A stretch of 64,000 nucleotides of DNA, from positions 24,614,302 to 24,678,301 of the forward strand of contig NC_088649.1 of NCBI RefSeq assembly GCF_964019385.1. Direction: 5' to 3'. Positions 34,850 through 46,905 of the stretch are shown here, piece after piece. Position numbers and translations under genes: made by a program. The notes under the pieces are model-generated. The model worked only from the letters and a program-made list of their open reading frames with translations, was not told where the DNA came from and searched no databases. Within the stretch, counting starts at the first letter, position 1; the number at the start of each line of letters is the position of its first letter. This stretch comes from Sycon ciliatum (lineage: Eukaryota; Porifera; Calcarea; Leucosolenida; Sycettidae).

Positions 34850-37800
34850 TAGTCCATCGGCCAAATCTCAGAAAGGGCCTCTTTCGGCGAAGGTGATGCA
34901 CTGAAGCTCCAACTAAACGCCCTTTGGCACACTAGCTCATGAGACCCCATAGAATACGAATCCTATTGTTGGACGTTGCCAATCCAGTCCAGGATAGTCG
35001 AACTGGGTCGAATACCTTCTTCCGATTTTCGTAATTTCGTCCACCATTACATCTTTCTCATCGACTTTTTTTTCGCGTGGCGAATGTTCTTGAGCCGCTG
35101 AAAAGAAGCTTTGCACGCTCGAACACTTGAAATGCCTGCATGTTGACGGTTCGCAAGATTCTAGCGAGCTTGGTGGAAATCTATTATTTATTCAGACATT
35201 TTTGGGGAATCTGAATTATTATTATTTAGAACGGTAGAAGCTCATTCGGAGAAGACGGCGTGTCGCCGCTGTTAGATTGTCGCTACTGTGTTTCAGACGT
35301 ATTTGCTTGAACGTGCTATTGAGGATGGACAGAAGATGAAGTGACGGCTTTCTTGAACACGGACGTTTTGTCTACATTGTAGCTGAAACATCTCATCTGG
35401 CGTCTAGAACGCAATTATTATGAGTTGTGAGTGCCAGCTGAGCTGAACACAAGCTGGACACCATTCGTCCGCTGGGAATTTGCATCGAAGCTCTTGATAG
35501 CCACGATAAGCATAATTATACAGAGGTAACCTTTTTTGACTCAATACGCATGCAGGTGATACCACTAGTGGCACTACAATGTAAAAATGGTGCAAAATTG
35601 ATGCAACAGCGAATATGTACTTCGTACAATCACGAACAATTGTAAGGCAAGTGTTCATGCCTGTCATAGAAGAATTTCAGCCCGGAATACTTGTTGTCAT
35701 GGTCATAAATAATACAGGACTTGAGTTGGCTCTGGACACAAACACACTTGTGGTGAATACGGTCATTATTGCGAGAAAAATATTTAGCCATTGTATGTTA
35801 ACACCTGATGCCGCACTACAAGCAATATTTCATGTACATGTATGTGAGACTCCATTGTATCCACAAGGCCGTAGATGCATGTAAGCACACAATGCTGTAC
35901 AGTATAAGTAGTAATCGACATGTGGTGCCTTCCTGCTGCAAATGCATGTGCGGCAAGTTGGCAACGACGCATGACCTATCCGCACCGCACAGCGTGAGCT
36001 TATAAAGGAATATTGCACACATGGTGTTATTTGTGTTCCGATATCGTTAAGCCGGTATACATGTACTAGTATCCTTATACATGTACCTGGTTACTCGATA
36101 GGCAATGCCGACTGTACTAATCTTATCCGTATTACCCGATAGGCTATAGCACACTGCGTCAGATCACTATGCAACAAAACAAGAGCTTTGGAGCGAATAT
36201 ACACGGAAGCAAAGTAGGTTTCAACGGTACAGCACTAGTCACAATGAGGGGAGGTACGAGGATGGTTGGGCCGTGACACATAGATGATGATTGTTAATGA
36301 TTCGTGCATGGTGGAAAATTACCACCAGTGGCGATGATATCGCTTTCTTAACAATGACATCAGTAGGAGCAGTGACAAAACCTTACTGCTCCAAGTAGGA
36401 TTTACAAGCGAGCGAAGGGAGAGCAGACTGGTCTAATAGCAGACCGGGTCTAAGCAAGGAAGTAATCGGCATAGAGGTGAGCTTGCACATCAGAAAACAG
36501 ATGATGATCACCAAACACAGAGAAGTTGGCTATGTGTATGTTTGTGTCACTGTGTGTGCATGGGCAAGTGTCTGCATGTGCGTTTGTGTGTATGCGCGCA
36601 CATCTGTGTGTGAGAGAGAGACGGACAGACAGATAGCATATGGTGGGAGGGATCAAGGTCTGACTTCAGAGTTAAATGCTGACGGTGTGGAATAGCAACA
36701 GTGCGAAATCGGGCAGGGTGGGTGATGGCCCACACTGGAGCCGAGTAGGAGCGCCAGTGGTTGAGGGCTAGCACAGGAGTAGCAGCAGCTCCAGCCTAGG
36801 AAGATCAGCTTCTGGATGAAAATCTCCCTGACACAGTAGGTACCAAGCTTCACTAGCAGATTGCCGGCAGGGGCGCACGGCGAGCACCCGTACATCCCTC
36901 AAGCCACCAGAGCCGCAGTACAGTCAACTTCGCTAATAACGACTGCGGATATAACGACAATTCGCGAATAACGACAGAATTTCCATGCCCAGAGCAAAGT
37001 CACATCCAACTGTAATACATAATGAGACTTCGGGTATAACGACACTTCGCGAATAAGGACACCTTTTTGACACCCCACCGAGTGTCGTTATAAGCGAAGT
37101 TGACTGTACTTGGACACGATCCAGGTGCTTATCCGCCAACAATGCTGAGAAGGCACTGGAGCCACACAGGAACTTATGATCGAGCATGACCACAGACTTG
37201 AAATACAGGGTCCGGCTTTGAATACTGAGACAGCGACGTCTCCTCCACAGAACACCACTCAGCTCCACTATTGCATTATTTTCGCTTTTTCATGATTTTT
37301 ACAATTGTGTTAGAGCACACAGCACTCGATGCAACATTTACCAGTGACTAAATGACTCCGCGTCTCCGACCACAACTGCAGCGTTCCCGTGAGCCTGTTG
37401 GATTTCCATCAGCCTGTTGAGATTATCTTCATCTCGTCACATGTGAGCCTGTGTGTTTCATCCGTATCGTGGCACAATTACACAGACACGATTTCCAACA
37501 AGGCCGGTTCCGTTGCTCAAAGGGTTGGCGGTAAGAATTGCTACGCCGTCTGTGGCTGCATGGGAATGTGGCGAGTCGTCGTCTTTCTCCGTAAATCCTG
37601 ATCGTCACGTGAACAACAGCCACTATTGACTAAAAACTACGACACAACAGTATCAAGCTCGCCCCAGCAGAAGGACACGAATGACGAGCGCTAAGACGGA
37701 GAAAAAGAGACAGGGTTAGCGAGAGCCGACTAGTGCAGGTACGCTGTCATCTCCTGAGGTGGTGGGCCAAGCAGCGAAGTGAAACGGAGGAAGATAGAAG

Positions 37801-38120
37801 GCATACGGAGGCACCGAAACCTATTGCCTGTCACATACTAAGTGCCATTTAGCGTTGACAGCTGTCAGCTGACAGCCTCAAAAATTTGAAAATCTGCTCA
37901 AAAAACTCTCGATCAGAACTCTGCGCACTCTCAAATGGAGCGCACAGGAAAAAACTCGGCGACAAAGAACGCTTCGTAACGACGCCCTGGACTGAATTCG
38001 GCACGTCCAACAAACGGAATAGTGTTCTCTGATATATTCTCTACGTGCTGGGTATGGTCGTGTTTAGTTGGAAGCTCAGTGCATCACCACTTTCGATTTG
38101 GAGACTTGGCCGATGGACTA
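34850..38120. mobile_element. 3.27-kb TIR element of unknown class, inserted in sushi exon C3
   Basis: The termini TAGTCCATCGGCCAA and its complement begin inverted repeats of about 70 bp that also share GGTGATGCACTGA and CCAACTAAAC. The flanking TGA at 34847-34849 and 38121-38123 is a 3-bp target duplication. The paralogous exons C1, C2 and C4 give the empty site. I recognise no transposase inside. It contains a TA-flanked MITE (36921-37106), a short CT/GT-rich zone (36530-36620) and otherwise unrecognised sequence. It may be non-autonomous. Confidence 0.85.
36921..37106. mobile_element. Mariner-type MITE, TA target
   Basis: The termini CAGTCAACTTCGCT...AGCGAAGTTGACTG form inverted repeats. 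TA flanks both sides (36919-36920 and 37107-37108). The interior has repeated TAACGAC motifs. It is nested in the 34850-38120 element. Confidence 0.8.
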
Positions 38121-38149
38121 TGAAGTATGTTGGGTAGCATACAAACAGC
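38121..38149 (-). pseudogene. Sushi exon C3, detached 5' fragment
   Basis: This is the first part of a C-type sushi exon, encoding the Cys1 segment (VCMLPNIL), with the normal acceptor region. It is cut at its 3' side by the 3.27-kb TIR element that ends at 38120. Bases 38121-38123 (TGA) repeat 34847-34849 and form the target-site duplication. The rest of the exon lies at 34695-34849. With the insertion in place this exon cannot encode a sushi domain. Confidence 0.75.
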
Positions 38150-38599
38150 TGTATAAACCAGACAAGCGATGCAATAGTCCGTGTTGTAATAGAATGCACA
38201 AATACGGATATGGAACTTGTAGTTTCTTGATACTTTTATATTTACTACCGCATTTCCGCTTCTGCTTTCAGCAAGGAGCAGTGCAAAAAGTGCATTCCAA
38301 GAGGAGCTCACATTGCACCCCTGTGAAAAAGGTGAGCGGGTTTCCAGTTACGCAGCAGAGGTCTGCAAAGTTTCACCTCCGAAAGTAGTAGAACTCAGAA
38401 ATTTGGGGAGTGACGACCTTGGAGAACACGCTGTGTGTGTCTTGTTGCTTAGAAACACGCCCGGTTTGCATGCGCGCCAAAACTGAAAGCAAAACTGGGC
38501 ACACTAGCTGCTAAGTACTCATTCCTTCTGTGTCTCTCCTGGGTTTGGTTAATGTCTTCGTGCTTCTTGTTTTCTAGAACAAGGAGTGACGAGCTCCTC

Positions 38600-38835
38600 A
38601 GAAGCATGTTTTCGGGTGTATCAGCTACGATGACCTGACAACGCTAATAGCTGAGGGTGTTCCCAAGAACACTCGCATGCCTGCTCAGTACTGGCTGCGA
38701 TTGTTTGATGAGTTATGTCTGAAGAACAGTCTTCACTCTACGGGTGCTGCTCTTCAGTGTCACATATCGTCATTCTCGAGACAGATCAACATCTGCAACG
38801 AAAGTACTCGTGTGTCATGGATGCACTGTAGAAAG
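38600..38835 (+). other. Open fragment without ATG, possibly transposon-derived
   Basis: A plus frame reads ISYDDLTTLIAEGVPKNTRM, then PAQYWLRLFDELC, for about 75 codons without stop. It is faintly like the N-terminal part of Crypton-type recombinases. There is no start, and it is closed after 38830. Low confidence. Confidence 0.25.
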
Positions 38836-38864
38836 TACGAAACGTGATGGTCTAGAGGCTGCAA

Positions 38865-40770
38865 TTTGTAATTTGTAATTTGTAATTTTTATTGTTTAAG
38901 GATTCCCCAAAAGCTTTCGCCTATCGACGGGGTTTCCAAACTTTCCATAATACCAAATCTGTAAAAGAAGTGATAAGCAATAGGTGAGCAAAGAAAGAGA
39001 AAAAGACTACAGTCTATTCATCGGAAACTGGCCCGCTGGCTTTTGAAAGTCGGATTTGGGCCGAATTGAGGATCAAAAACCCACTTAAAATCTCAAAAAT
39101 CTGGGTTTCGGATCTGCTTCTCCATACATTTTGCCATGGCATACCTGTCCTAATTTGGTAAAACCTGGCTGAATTTATATTTCCTTGTTCTTGGACTTTT
39201 CTGGCCTCAAATGTGGCAAGGAGTAATTGCACGGGTCACACAATGCAGGATGTACGTTTGTTTTCACGATATCTACAACTATGTGAGAGAGACACCAAAA
39301 AGTTAGGGTGCCAGTTTCCAATGAATGGACTGTAGTCTCCGGCAGAGCTCTGCGCTTGAGCATATGGCCCAGAATCCAGGCTTAGGCAAAATCATCGGTT
39401 ATTTTGTTTGCACAGTGATTTTCAGCAATGTACTTCTCACTTCCTTGATACTTTTCAATAGCAAAAGTTGGTGTCGGCGTATAAGCCCGTGCCCGCATAT
39501 AAGCCCATGTTCTCGTATAAGCCCACCGAAATGTCCTTGTGAAACAGATAAGCCCATGGGCTTATCCACGGGATTCTATGGTATTGCACCGATCCACGTG
39601 GATCGATATTTGAATAGACCTTATTCGATAAACGTCACAATCACGTGAACCGGGGTCCCGGGAACCAGGGAGTGGCAAGAGATCTGCGCTCAGTGCACAG
39701 TGGACTCTGTGTGCGAACATAGGAGTAGATAAATACCGGTATTTTACTACTCTTTTGTACGAACTGGGCCTTTCTTGCCACTCGTTTCTCGTACGCGTGC
39801 CGTAGCTTATGACAAATCCCTGGAGGCGAGTCCAAAAATCACGTTATCGAATAAGGTCTATAGCTGGTAGTGAAAAAAATAAGTAAAGTTTGCACGTCCG
39901 CGTTACCACCGGCTATACAATTGCAGTGCTGCCAAACCGCCCGATTTTTCGGAGTGTCCAATTTTTGAAGGCTCTTCCGAAAACCGGTCCGAAAAGGGAA
40001 ACTTCAGAAAAGCAGCCAAAATGTCGGAGATCATTGCTTTCCTATGCAGAAGTCCTGTACTTTCACTTTTCAGCGCAACTGAAGGCACAAATCACTGTAC
40101 ATTTGCTTCTAAAAAGGCGCTAGCGCTTGGCTGTGGAAGTGCAAAGTAACATGCCTGGATCAGGCTGGATGGCATGTACGCTGACACTGACAGTCTGTAC
40201 AGAGTCAGTGTGGGACCACACTCATCATTACAAAATTCATGACAACTCCGGGGTTACCATGGCAACGAAGCAAATTTTCATGGTGTTTTAGGCGCTATTG
40301 TATTTCTCTGTAAAAAAAAATGCCGAGGAGAAAAATTCGCACCATGTGGCCAGCCTTGGCGGTGAAGGGTGTCCGATTTTGGGTGAAAATTATTTGGCAG
40401 CACTGCAATTACGTTGAGAAACACCACCAGCTTAGGAAGTTTCGCATGTGCCAGGCCACCACCACGCCTGTGCTACGAGGGTGGCAGATGCAGCGCCTAA
40501 CAGCGAGGGTGAGGTGGTAAGTCTCACAACCAATGCCCCACAAGGGGGCTAACCTCGTTAGCTGCATCCATGTTACCCTCACTCCGAGTAGTGAGTACCC
40601 AGTTGACCGTGGGTGTCGGCGCAGTTCACTGCATGTAAAGTAGCTGGTAGTGAGAGGATTAAATAAAGAAACTAAAGAAAGGAATACAAGTCCTTGTCTT
40701 TGACTGTAACATTCTGAAGTAGTTGGAAAAGGCGAAACTAACATTCTTGTGGCAACCGTTTTTAGCTTAC
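38865..40770. other. Intron with scattered repeats
   Basis: ATTTGTA repeated at 38868-38888. 39255-39335 is an inverted copy of 44015-44080 (AACTTTTTGGTGTCTCTCTC). TATAAGCCC repeats are at 39480-39560. The ISL2EU MITE is at 39616. The repeat related to 2665-2835 is at 40470-40640. No gene is recognised. Confidence 0.6.
39616..39859. mobile_element. ISL2EU-type MITE
   Basis: The termini AGACCTTATTCGATAAACGT and its complement form inverted repeats that resemble the ends of the 4.6-kb element at 51011-55584. It is flanked by AT on both sides (39614-39615 and 39860-39861). The interior is 244 bp without coding capacity and has an inner palindromic section (GGAGTGGCAAGA / TCTTGCCACTCG). Confidence 0.8.
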
Positions 40771-40896
40771 CTGTGCAAGATATACCATCAAATGCGTACC
40801 CCGCAGATCTACACATGCATTGATATGATCCAATTGAGTTGTTGCATGTGGCATCAGAACTGCAAGTGTGTGTACCATCTAGGCATTCATTTTGGT
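40771..40896 (-). CDS. Calcium-binding EGF exon 2
   Basis: A 126-nt exon (42 codons), acceptor TCAG, donor GTAAGC, phase 1-1. The product begins DQNEC and has six cysteines with the cbEGF consensus CNNSIGSYQC. The last loop is slightly longer (CRSAGYAFDGISC) than in exon 1. It sits between C4 and the broken C3, so EGF modules interrupt the sushi series. Identity is secure. Its position away from any cassette suggests an older exon of the gene rather than part of the repeated unit. Confidence 0.87.
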
Positions 40897-40899
40897 CTG

Positions 40900-42960
40900 A
40901 GAAAGATAAGTGAAAATAATATAGTTTAAAAAAATTGAATTATTGCGTCCACTCCCGAAGGGCACTCACGACGACCGCTAACACCCGGTAAGTCCTATCA
41001 ATTACAGCATACAAGAGAGTCGCGACTTGCAGCTGTTCGGCTTGTTGGTCACCCGGAGCTCTGTAAACGCGGGCATGGAGCTAATGCGAGCGCATGGCCG
41101 AGGTTGCGCTGACTAATTGGCGGCGGCTAGCCGAGCTCGACGACTTGTACAACGGCCTCAGTAACGGAGCTGCCTCCCAACACCTGCAACGCAACGGCTG
41201 CAGAATCTTGGAATGTTCGAGTCTGCCTCGTTTGTTCTGCCAATGTGTCGTGCAAGTAATGTCTTCTCCCTGAACCTTTGCGCAAATTGTCTGTACATGT
41301 GAAAATGGGTTGCCCATCTTGTGCAGCTTTCCACTACGTGGTTCGCGGCTGTAGTTATTATGGCGGGAGGTCCTAGACCTAGACCTCTCCAGAGCCTGCG
41401 AGCCATTTCCCATGATCGACCCACATTGCGAGATCTATGTATGAAGATCTGTGCATCGTGATATTCCGACAGATCCTGAAACAGTCAAACTCAGGAAATA
41501 GCACTATTAGTATCACTTAGGCTGCAATTTTCATAAATGACATAATTATATGAGGCATCGGCAGCAAGAAGGTCCTGGCGATTTTTCAAAATGTCAATAT
41601 TTCAGAGAAACCGAACCGATATCGTTTTTTAGTCACAACGATCAAAGCGGAAAGCCTTCTTGTGCTATCGCATTGAAAGTGCTTTCCTCTTGGTGGCTTC
41701 ACTATAATTTGTCGTCATCGCAGTTGTAGTTTATTCGACAAGCACTTTGGACGTCCAGGTAGGCGTTTTCAGCCACCATGGAGGCGTTTGCGCTCTGGGT
41801 AGCGTCTGCAAATCATGCCCTCAGAAGAGAGCGGAACAAATAATTTCTTGGCGGGATGATCCCATTACAGATTCTCAGCTGCCTGTGATAGTCCCCACAA
41901 GGAGAATCAGGTGAAAGTGAAGAGGTTTCGCTCAGATGACAAGCCATCAGCGGAGGCAGCGCAGACGATGAGTTTGAGAGCTCCGTGACACGAAGTGGCG
42001 ACGCGGACAGCAGCGCTGAGAGTGACGAACGAGATTCAGTACTCCGTGGCGACTATTCGCAGCTGGATAAGTTGGTGAGATACGGAGACAGCCCTGAATG
42101 AACTAAACCTTACTTGATATTTTGTGAATAAAATTCTAGCAAGTATACGTAGGAGAGCAAGACATGCTTGGTGGATGTATCTGGCTTGGTCCAGAATGCA
42201 TATCTAGTCTTGTACTAAGTAATTAGTTGCAGATTCTTCCCAGCCATGTAAAACGTCAGTTGCTTGGTTTCTTTCTTTCTGACAAGTCTGCGTACAACAC
42301 CAGACCTGCACATGACAGGGATTGAGTTTTCAAGTAACATTGCAGCAATGGCAGGCAGCAATGTTACTATAATATCAACAAGAGTACTCTGTGCTTCCCT
42401 GAAGACCAATAAATATGCTAAATTGTTCTCAACCACTCCATTAGAGCTAGCTGTAACTGCGTTCCATTTTGCCTTTTTTGGTGATCTTTTTTATTGACCG
42501 TCACCCATCATTTCGGTAGTTCTTTTTACCATCTTGGAAGGTGCCCAGAGCTCCAAAATTTGGCTCATAGATCACTCATTTAGTGGGCAGTTCAAAGCCA
42601 TCAAAACTCATTTTCGCCAAATATCACCTAACCTTGGTTTTTGCTGCCCATGCCTCCTCATATACATATTCATAAATAACACATCTTCAACACCCATGAG
42701 CTACATTGTACATGATATAATTATCATAATTATATCATCTATGTAGCGCAATTTTCCCCCTGTCATAGTCCTGTTTATCATGTTCAGCATAAGCGAAGTT
42801 GTGAATTATGCTGGCATGGTTGACTCCAACGTGTACATGGAAGTAATAACAACAATAATAAAAATTTTAGAAAGGAAAAGGACATATGGGTACGAGTTGT
42901 TCCTTTCTAAATTTATTCATGGCTCAACATCCGAGTTTCAAATAATAATAATAATAATAA
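40900..42960. other. Intron C4 side of EGF exon 2, no gene recognised
   Basis: Minus frames at 41081-41424 and a plus frame at 42264-42497 are open but match nothing I know. A (T/A)-rich palindrome ATATAATTATCATAATTATATCA lies at 42715-42737 (19 bp of it paired). Confidence 0.45.
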
Positions 42961-42962
42961 TA

Positions 42963-43159
42963 ATGTGGAAGAGAAAAAGACATATGGATACGAGTTAAGA
43001 GTAACTCTCCATCACTGTAACATGATACTATATACAGTCAGAAAGTGCAATAACAGTTTTGTGCCTAGTTATTGCACTTTCTGACTGTATATAGTATCAT
43101 GTTACAGTGATGGAGAGTTACTCTTAACTCGTATCCATATGTCTTTTTCTCTTCCACAT
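42963..43159. mobile_element. Perfect 92-bp-arm hairpin
   Basis: The arms 42963-43054 and 43068-43159 are exact reverse complements with a 13-bp loop. They are flanked on both sides by direct copies of GGCTCAACATCCGAGTTTCA with an (AAT)n tail (42910-42962 and 43163-43208). Related to the longer element 61015-61495. Confidence 0.93.
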
Positions 43160-43209
43160 ATATTTATGGCTCAACATCCGAGTTTCAAATAATAATAATA
43201 ATAATAATA

Positions 43210-45303
43210 CAAGGGAGCTAAAGAGAGAGAACATGAGGAAACCGATGTGCTTGTACTACAGGTCAATAGTAATTTCAACAAGCTCTGTTAAACATCTTTG
43301 GGGCAATGTAGAACCGAAATGCTGGCTATCTCTCGCTCGCCCTGAGTTGAGCAGTTTTCAAGTAAGAGTGAAGATAAATGGAGAAACTTCCAAACGATAG
43401 GTCAGGGAAGTAAACAGCCTATAGAGGCAAAGCTATTTCCACCCCACCAAGAATCAAACCTGGGATACTGCAAAGCTATTTCCACCCCACCAAGAATCAA
43501 ACCTGGGATACTGCCTTCCGTGAATGATACACTCACCATGTCAACCATGGAACCAGGCCAAACCTAGAAGGGGAATGCGTGTGGCACGTGGTTTTTGCTG
43601 ATGTTTGATTCAAAAACTTCCAGCAGCTCTGTAGACACCCTACATTTTATGTTCAGATTTCAACCTTAAACGCGGAGAAAACGAAATATGGTGAAGCCAC
43701 AAATCTTTGTGAATTGGATAGCCTTCGGGCCCTAGATCAAGGATACTGGTGGACATTGTACATAGATAACAACATTTCGCAGGAAACCAGTGTCGACTTG
43801 ATTCACCATACGCACTGGACACATTTAGTATAGAAAGCTGTCGTACCTCGGGGTCTGCTGAGACTAACCACTGCGATTAACGGGTGTTTAGTATCGATAT
43901 CCAGCACATCCCCGCTTGCTGGGATGTAAGGCTAGCCAATGCAACAGCTCTCATTCGCCAAAGACATTCCCCAAGCTCCGCGTTTGTGGATGAAGCTGTC
44001 ATTGCTGTTTCAAAATAGCCGACATTCATTGGAAACTGGCACCCTAACTTTTTGGTGTCTCTCTCACATAGTTGTAGATATCTTAACCCTTTATTGGCTG
44101 GCCTATACATTGACGCATGCACGTGAGCAGCCGAGCATGTATGCACTTGAGTAGGGCACTTGACTCCCACGCGCGACCGCTGACCACAACTGAGTCTGTA
44201 CGTGCTGGTGTCGTTGCGACTTGCAATGCAAGTGCACTCTGTACTGATGTACTGACTCTGTCTTTATGTACAGAAACAAGTGCAGTTTTCAGTGCATGGA
44301 CTCGGCTAGTACTAAAACATTTTGTGGAAGCAAACAAGCCTTCTTTGAGATCTTGGTCATGTTTCTCAATCGACTTTGCGCTTCGAGCTAGATGTGTCCG
44401 TGGAGTATTGCCCAACTAGAACTCCTGCTCGCGACTCAACACATTTATTCCGTCCGTTGTCATCCACCTGCAAGTGGGGAGCTTCATGCTCACGATAAAA
44501 GAGAACATCATGAGATTTGAATCCTTCATCAGAGAAATCTATTCGAGCTCAAAACGACACAAGGCAATGGCCATGATAAAGATACTCGTACAGATCGCGA
44601 TATACATGTGGCTGGCCTCATGGCCTCCAAGTGCTGCAAAATACTGGAAGTATTTTTCAAAACAAGATTTTGAAAAAAAGCTGAGCGCTCGAGTGCGGCG
44701 AACACGGCCAAATGCCATGTGTTCCTTGGTAACATGAAGTCAGCCGCATTATCACCATGGCGAGTTGCAGCGCTGATCTTGAAGTACAGCGGCACCAGAA
44801 AAGTGTCCTTATTCTACCTGAGTGTGTGTGCGTGTGTGTGTGTGGGGGGGGGGGGGGGTAACGCCGGTCACCAGTACATCCTGAATACAGCAATGATCGT
44901 GGTTGGTCGGCATCCGAACACAATACATCGAAAACTCCAGCCACGATAAAGCAAGCAAAACCGTTTCTTCTATCCAAATTTACAGCTTTACAGCTTTAGT
45001 TTTGCAGTAATCTCAACGCCGAAGGAAGTGCTAAAACTAGTAACGGTGGAATTGCATGCATCCCATTCATGCACATGCAGCACCTGATCACATAAGCACG
45101 CGACCTAAAATCCGTGTACTTTGCACATCCCGTGCACTTGACAAGCTAAGCGTGGGCGCATCAATCGCGTGCCCTCTCAACTTTTCGAGCACTTATTGGG
45201 CAAAGCATCTATTGGACAGCGCTGACACAGTATCGGACACACCTAAGGCATCTCAACCGAAATCACTAACAGTTCGCTCAGGAGCAATGATAAAAAACCT
45301 TAC
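43210..45303. other. Intron upstream of C4, no gene recognised
   Basis: This holds the 43-bp duplication, the dispersed repeat shared with 39.3 kb (44015-44080), a TTAACCCTTT motif at 44092 that may be one end of a piggyBac-like element, and a poly-G run at 44844-44856. Bases 45225-45303 rejoin the C-exon paralogy. Confidence 0.5.
43427..43512. repeat. 43-bp tandem duplication
   Basis: Two perfect units starting GCAAAGCTATTTCCACCCC at 43427 and 43470. The complement holds a box-B-like GGTTTGATTCT, so it may be SINE-derived. Confidence 0.8.
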
Positions 45304-45483
45304 CTACACATCTTGGGGGAAACGGAAAAGAGGGAGGACGTGAGCACACGTTACCATAGCTGCTATTCATCAATTTGTAACCATTACCACATTGTATTGT
45401 ATAGGTGATGAAACTTGTAGAAGTAGAAGTCAGGCCTGTGCCATTAGTAGAGCCATGAAGTATGTTGGGTAGCATACAAACAG
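45304..45483 (-). CDS. Sushi (CCP) exon C4
   Basis: A 180-nt, 60-codon C-type sushi exon, acceptor TACAG, donor GTAAGG. Cysteines are at VCMLP, IQCGNGYK, VCSRP and RCVG. A Thr/Ser-rich stretch (GLTSTSTSF) lies between Cys1 and Cys2. It has Met in place of Thr in the KLTNSSY motif of the other copies. A pogo-type pseudogene (45852-46570) lies upstream in its intron, as for C1 and C2. Confidence 0.8.
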
Positions 45484-45851
45484 CTGTAAAAACCAGACAA
45501 GCGATGCAATAGTCCGTGTTGTAATAGAATGCACAAATAAGGATATGGCAGAGTGAACTTTTAGATTCTTGATCCTTTTATATTTACTACCGCATTTCCG
45601 CGCATATAAAGCCATGGCGTTATAGGTGAAACTTCGCTGTTTTGGGCCAAATGGTTGGAGAAAATCGCCTCGGTTCTAACACCATGGAGCTAAAAGTGAG
45701 AGACGCATACATGCAAACAAATCGGCAGAGTATGAACTTCGAGTACTCGTACGGTGCCGTCCTCGTACGGTGCCGTTCTCCGTTCATATCGAGCATCCAT
45801 GTACTTTAAATTTTCCAAGGGTCTTCAACCTGGGTTTGTTTCTTCAAGTTC

Positions 45852-46570
45852 ATGCCTAAGTCAAGGAAGAGCTATTCTATTTCGCGGAAACTTCGTGCTG
45901 TAGCTGGCCTTGAGGAGAGCTCTGTCAGCGCCGTGGCGCCGGACTTCAACATTTCTAGGTCGATGCTTCGAGCATGGCAAGGTCAGCATGAAGATCTCCT
46001 CGTCCACAATCGTAGAGAAAGGAAACATGGCGATGTGATCCGTCGTCGGCGCCGTGTGCAATACAATAACTCCCTTAAGTTGCCTGACATGGAGGAATAC
46101 CTAGTTGAGTGGATCACTTCCCAGTGTGAAGAGGGGATTGGTGTTCATGTGAAAGCAATAACGTCGAAGGCCAGAGAGCTGCTGAGAGACCTGTACGATG
46201 GTCAAACAGTAGTTTGGAAACATGGACGAGTCTCCAGTTTGGTTTGGCTTGCTTAATGAAACCCACAATTTGCAGGGTGTCAAAACAGTTTGCATGCGCA
46301 ATGCCGGCTTTGAGAAGCTTCGGTTTCCTGTGGTAATTACCACTTTGGCAATGGTACCAAATTTATCCTGATGCTCATCTTTCGGAATCTGAAGAATGTA
46401 CCGAAAGGAGATTTCCCGAAAGAGTGTCCTGTGGCAGTCTCGAAAGGTGGCTGCATGACTAGTGACCTAATGAAACAATGCATGGACAAGGTTTGGAGGA
46501 GGCGACTGGGAAGTATTTTCCGCAAGCCAGCTCTCCTCGTGTATGACCAGCACAGTAGCCACACCTAAAC
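45852..46570 (+). pseudogene. pogo/Tigger-type transposase, internally deleted
   Basis: The N-terminus is the best preserved of the three copies. ATG at 45852 opens a helix-turn-helix region (MPKSRKSYSISRKLRAVAGL, then NISRSMLRAWQGQ) and a second DNA-binding half (EEGIGVHVKAITSKARELL). At about 46215 an internal deletion fuses it to the DDE domain (KHGRVSS, from the MDES region), out of frame. The remaining DDE phrases RNLKNVPKGDFPKEC and LLVYDQHSSHT are in another frame. It is joined near 46625 to a truncated TIR element. Confidence 0.8.
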
Positions 46571-46728
46571 AAAAATCCTCCATGTCTCTTCCTTCAGTCT
46601 GGTGGATCTCTCTTCATTTCTTTCCGTTTGTGCACTTACCTCTACCATCTACCTCTATCGGTAGAGTGACTCTACTCTACTCTACCAGGTAGCTAAAACG
46701 AACGCAGCCCAAATGGATGCCAACTTAC

Positions 46729-46905
46729 CTATACAGCTCGGGGGTGATGTAAAGCCAGAAGGATCACGACACACAGTATCATAGTGTTGATTGCTTATTT
46801 CGTATCCATGGTTACAGGTAACTGTATATTCAATGACATCACCATTGTTGTTAGTTCTTGTGGAGTTCACATTTGAATTTGATATATTCGGCAACGGACA
46901 ATATG
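46729..46905 (-). CDS. Sushi (CCP) exon B6
   Basis: A 177-nt, 59-codon B-type sushi exon, with acceptor CCAG and donor GTAAG. Cysteines are at YCPLP, VTCNHGYE, VCRDP and SCIG. The segment NVNSTRTNNNGD is rich in Asn and carries an N-x-S/T site. An incomplete terminal copy of a TIR element (46630-46710) ends 18 bp from its donor. The B exons differ at only a few positions, which points to recent duplication or conversion. Confidence 0.8.

Noticed and set aside
35615-36022. Overlapping ORFs on both strands inside the 3.27-kb element
   Set aside because: No transposase motif (DDE, HTH, zinc finger) could be seen, and opposing frames are equally open.
44092-44420. TTAACCCTTT at 44092 as a piggyBac-like element
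   Set aside because: No matching right end with TTAA was found.
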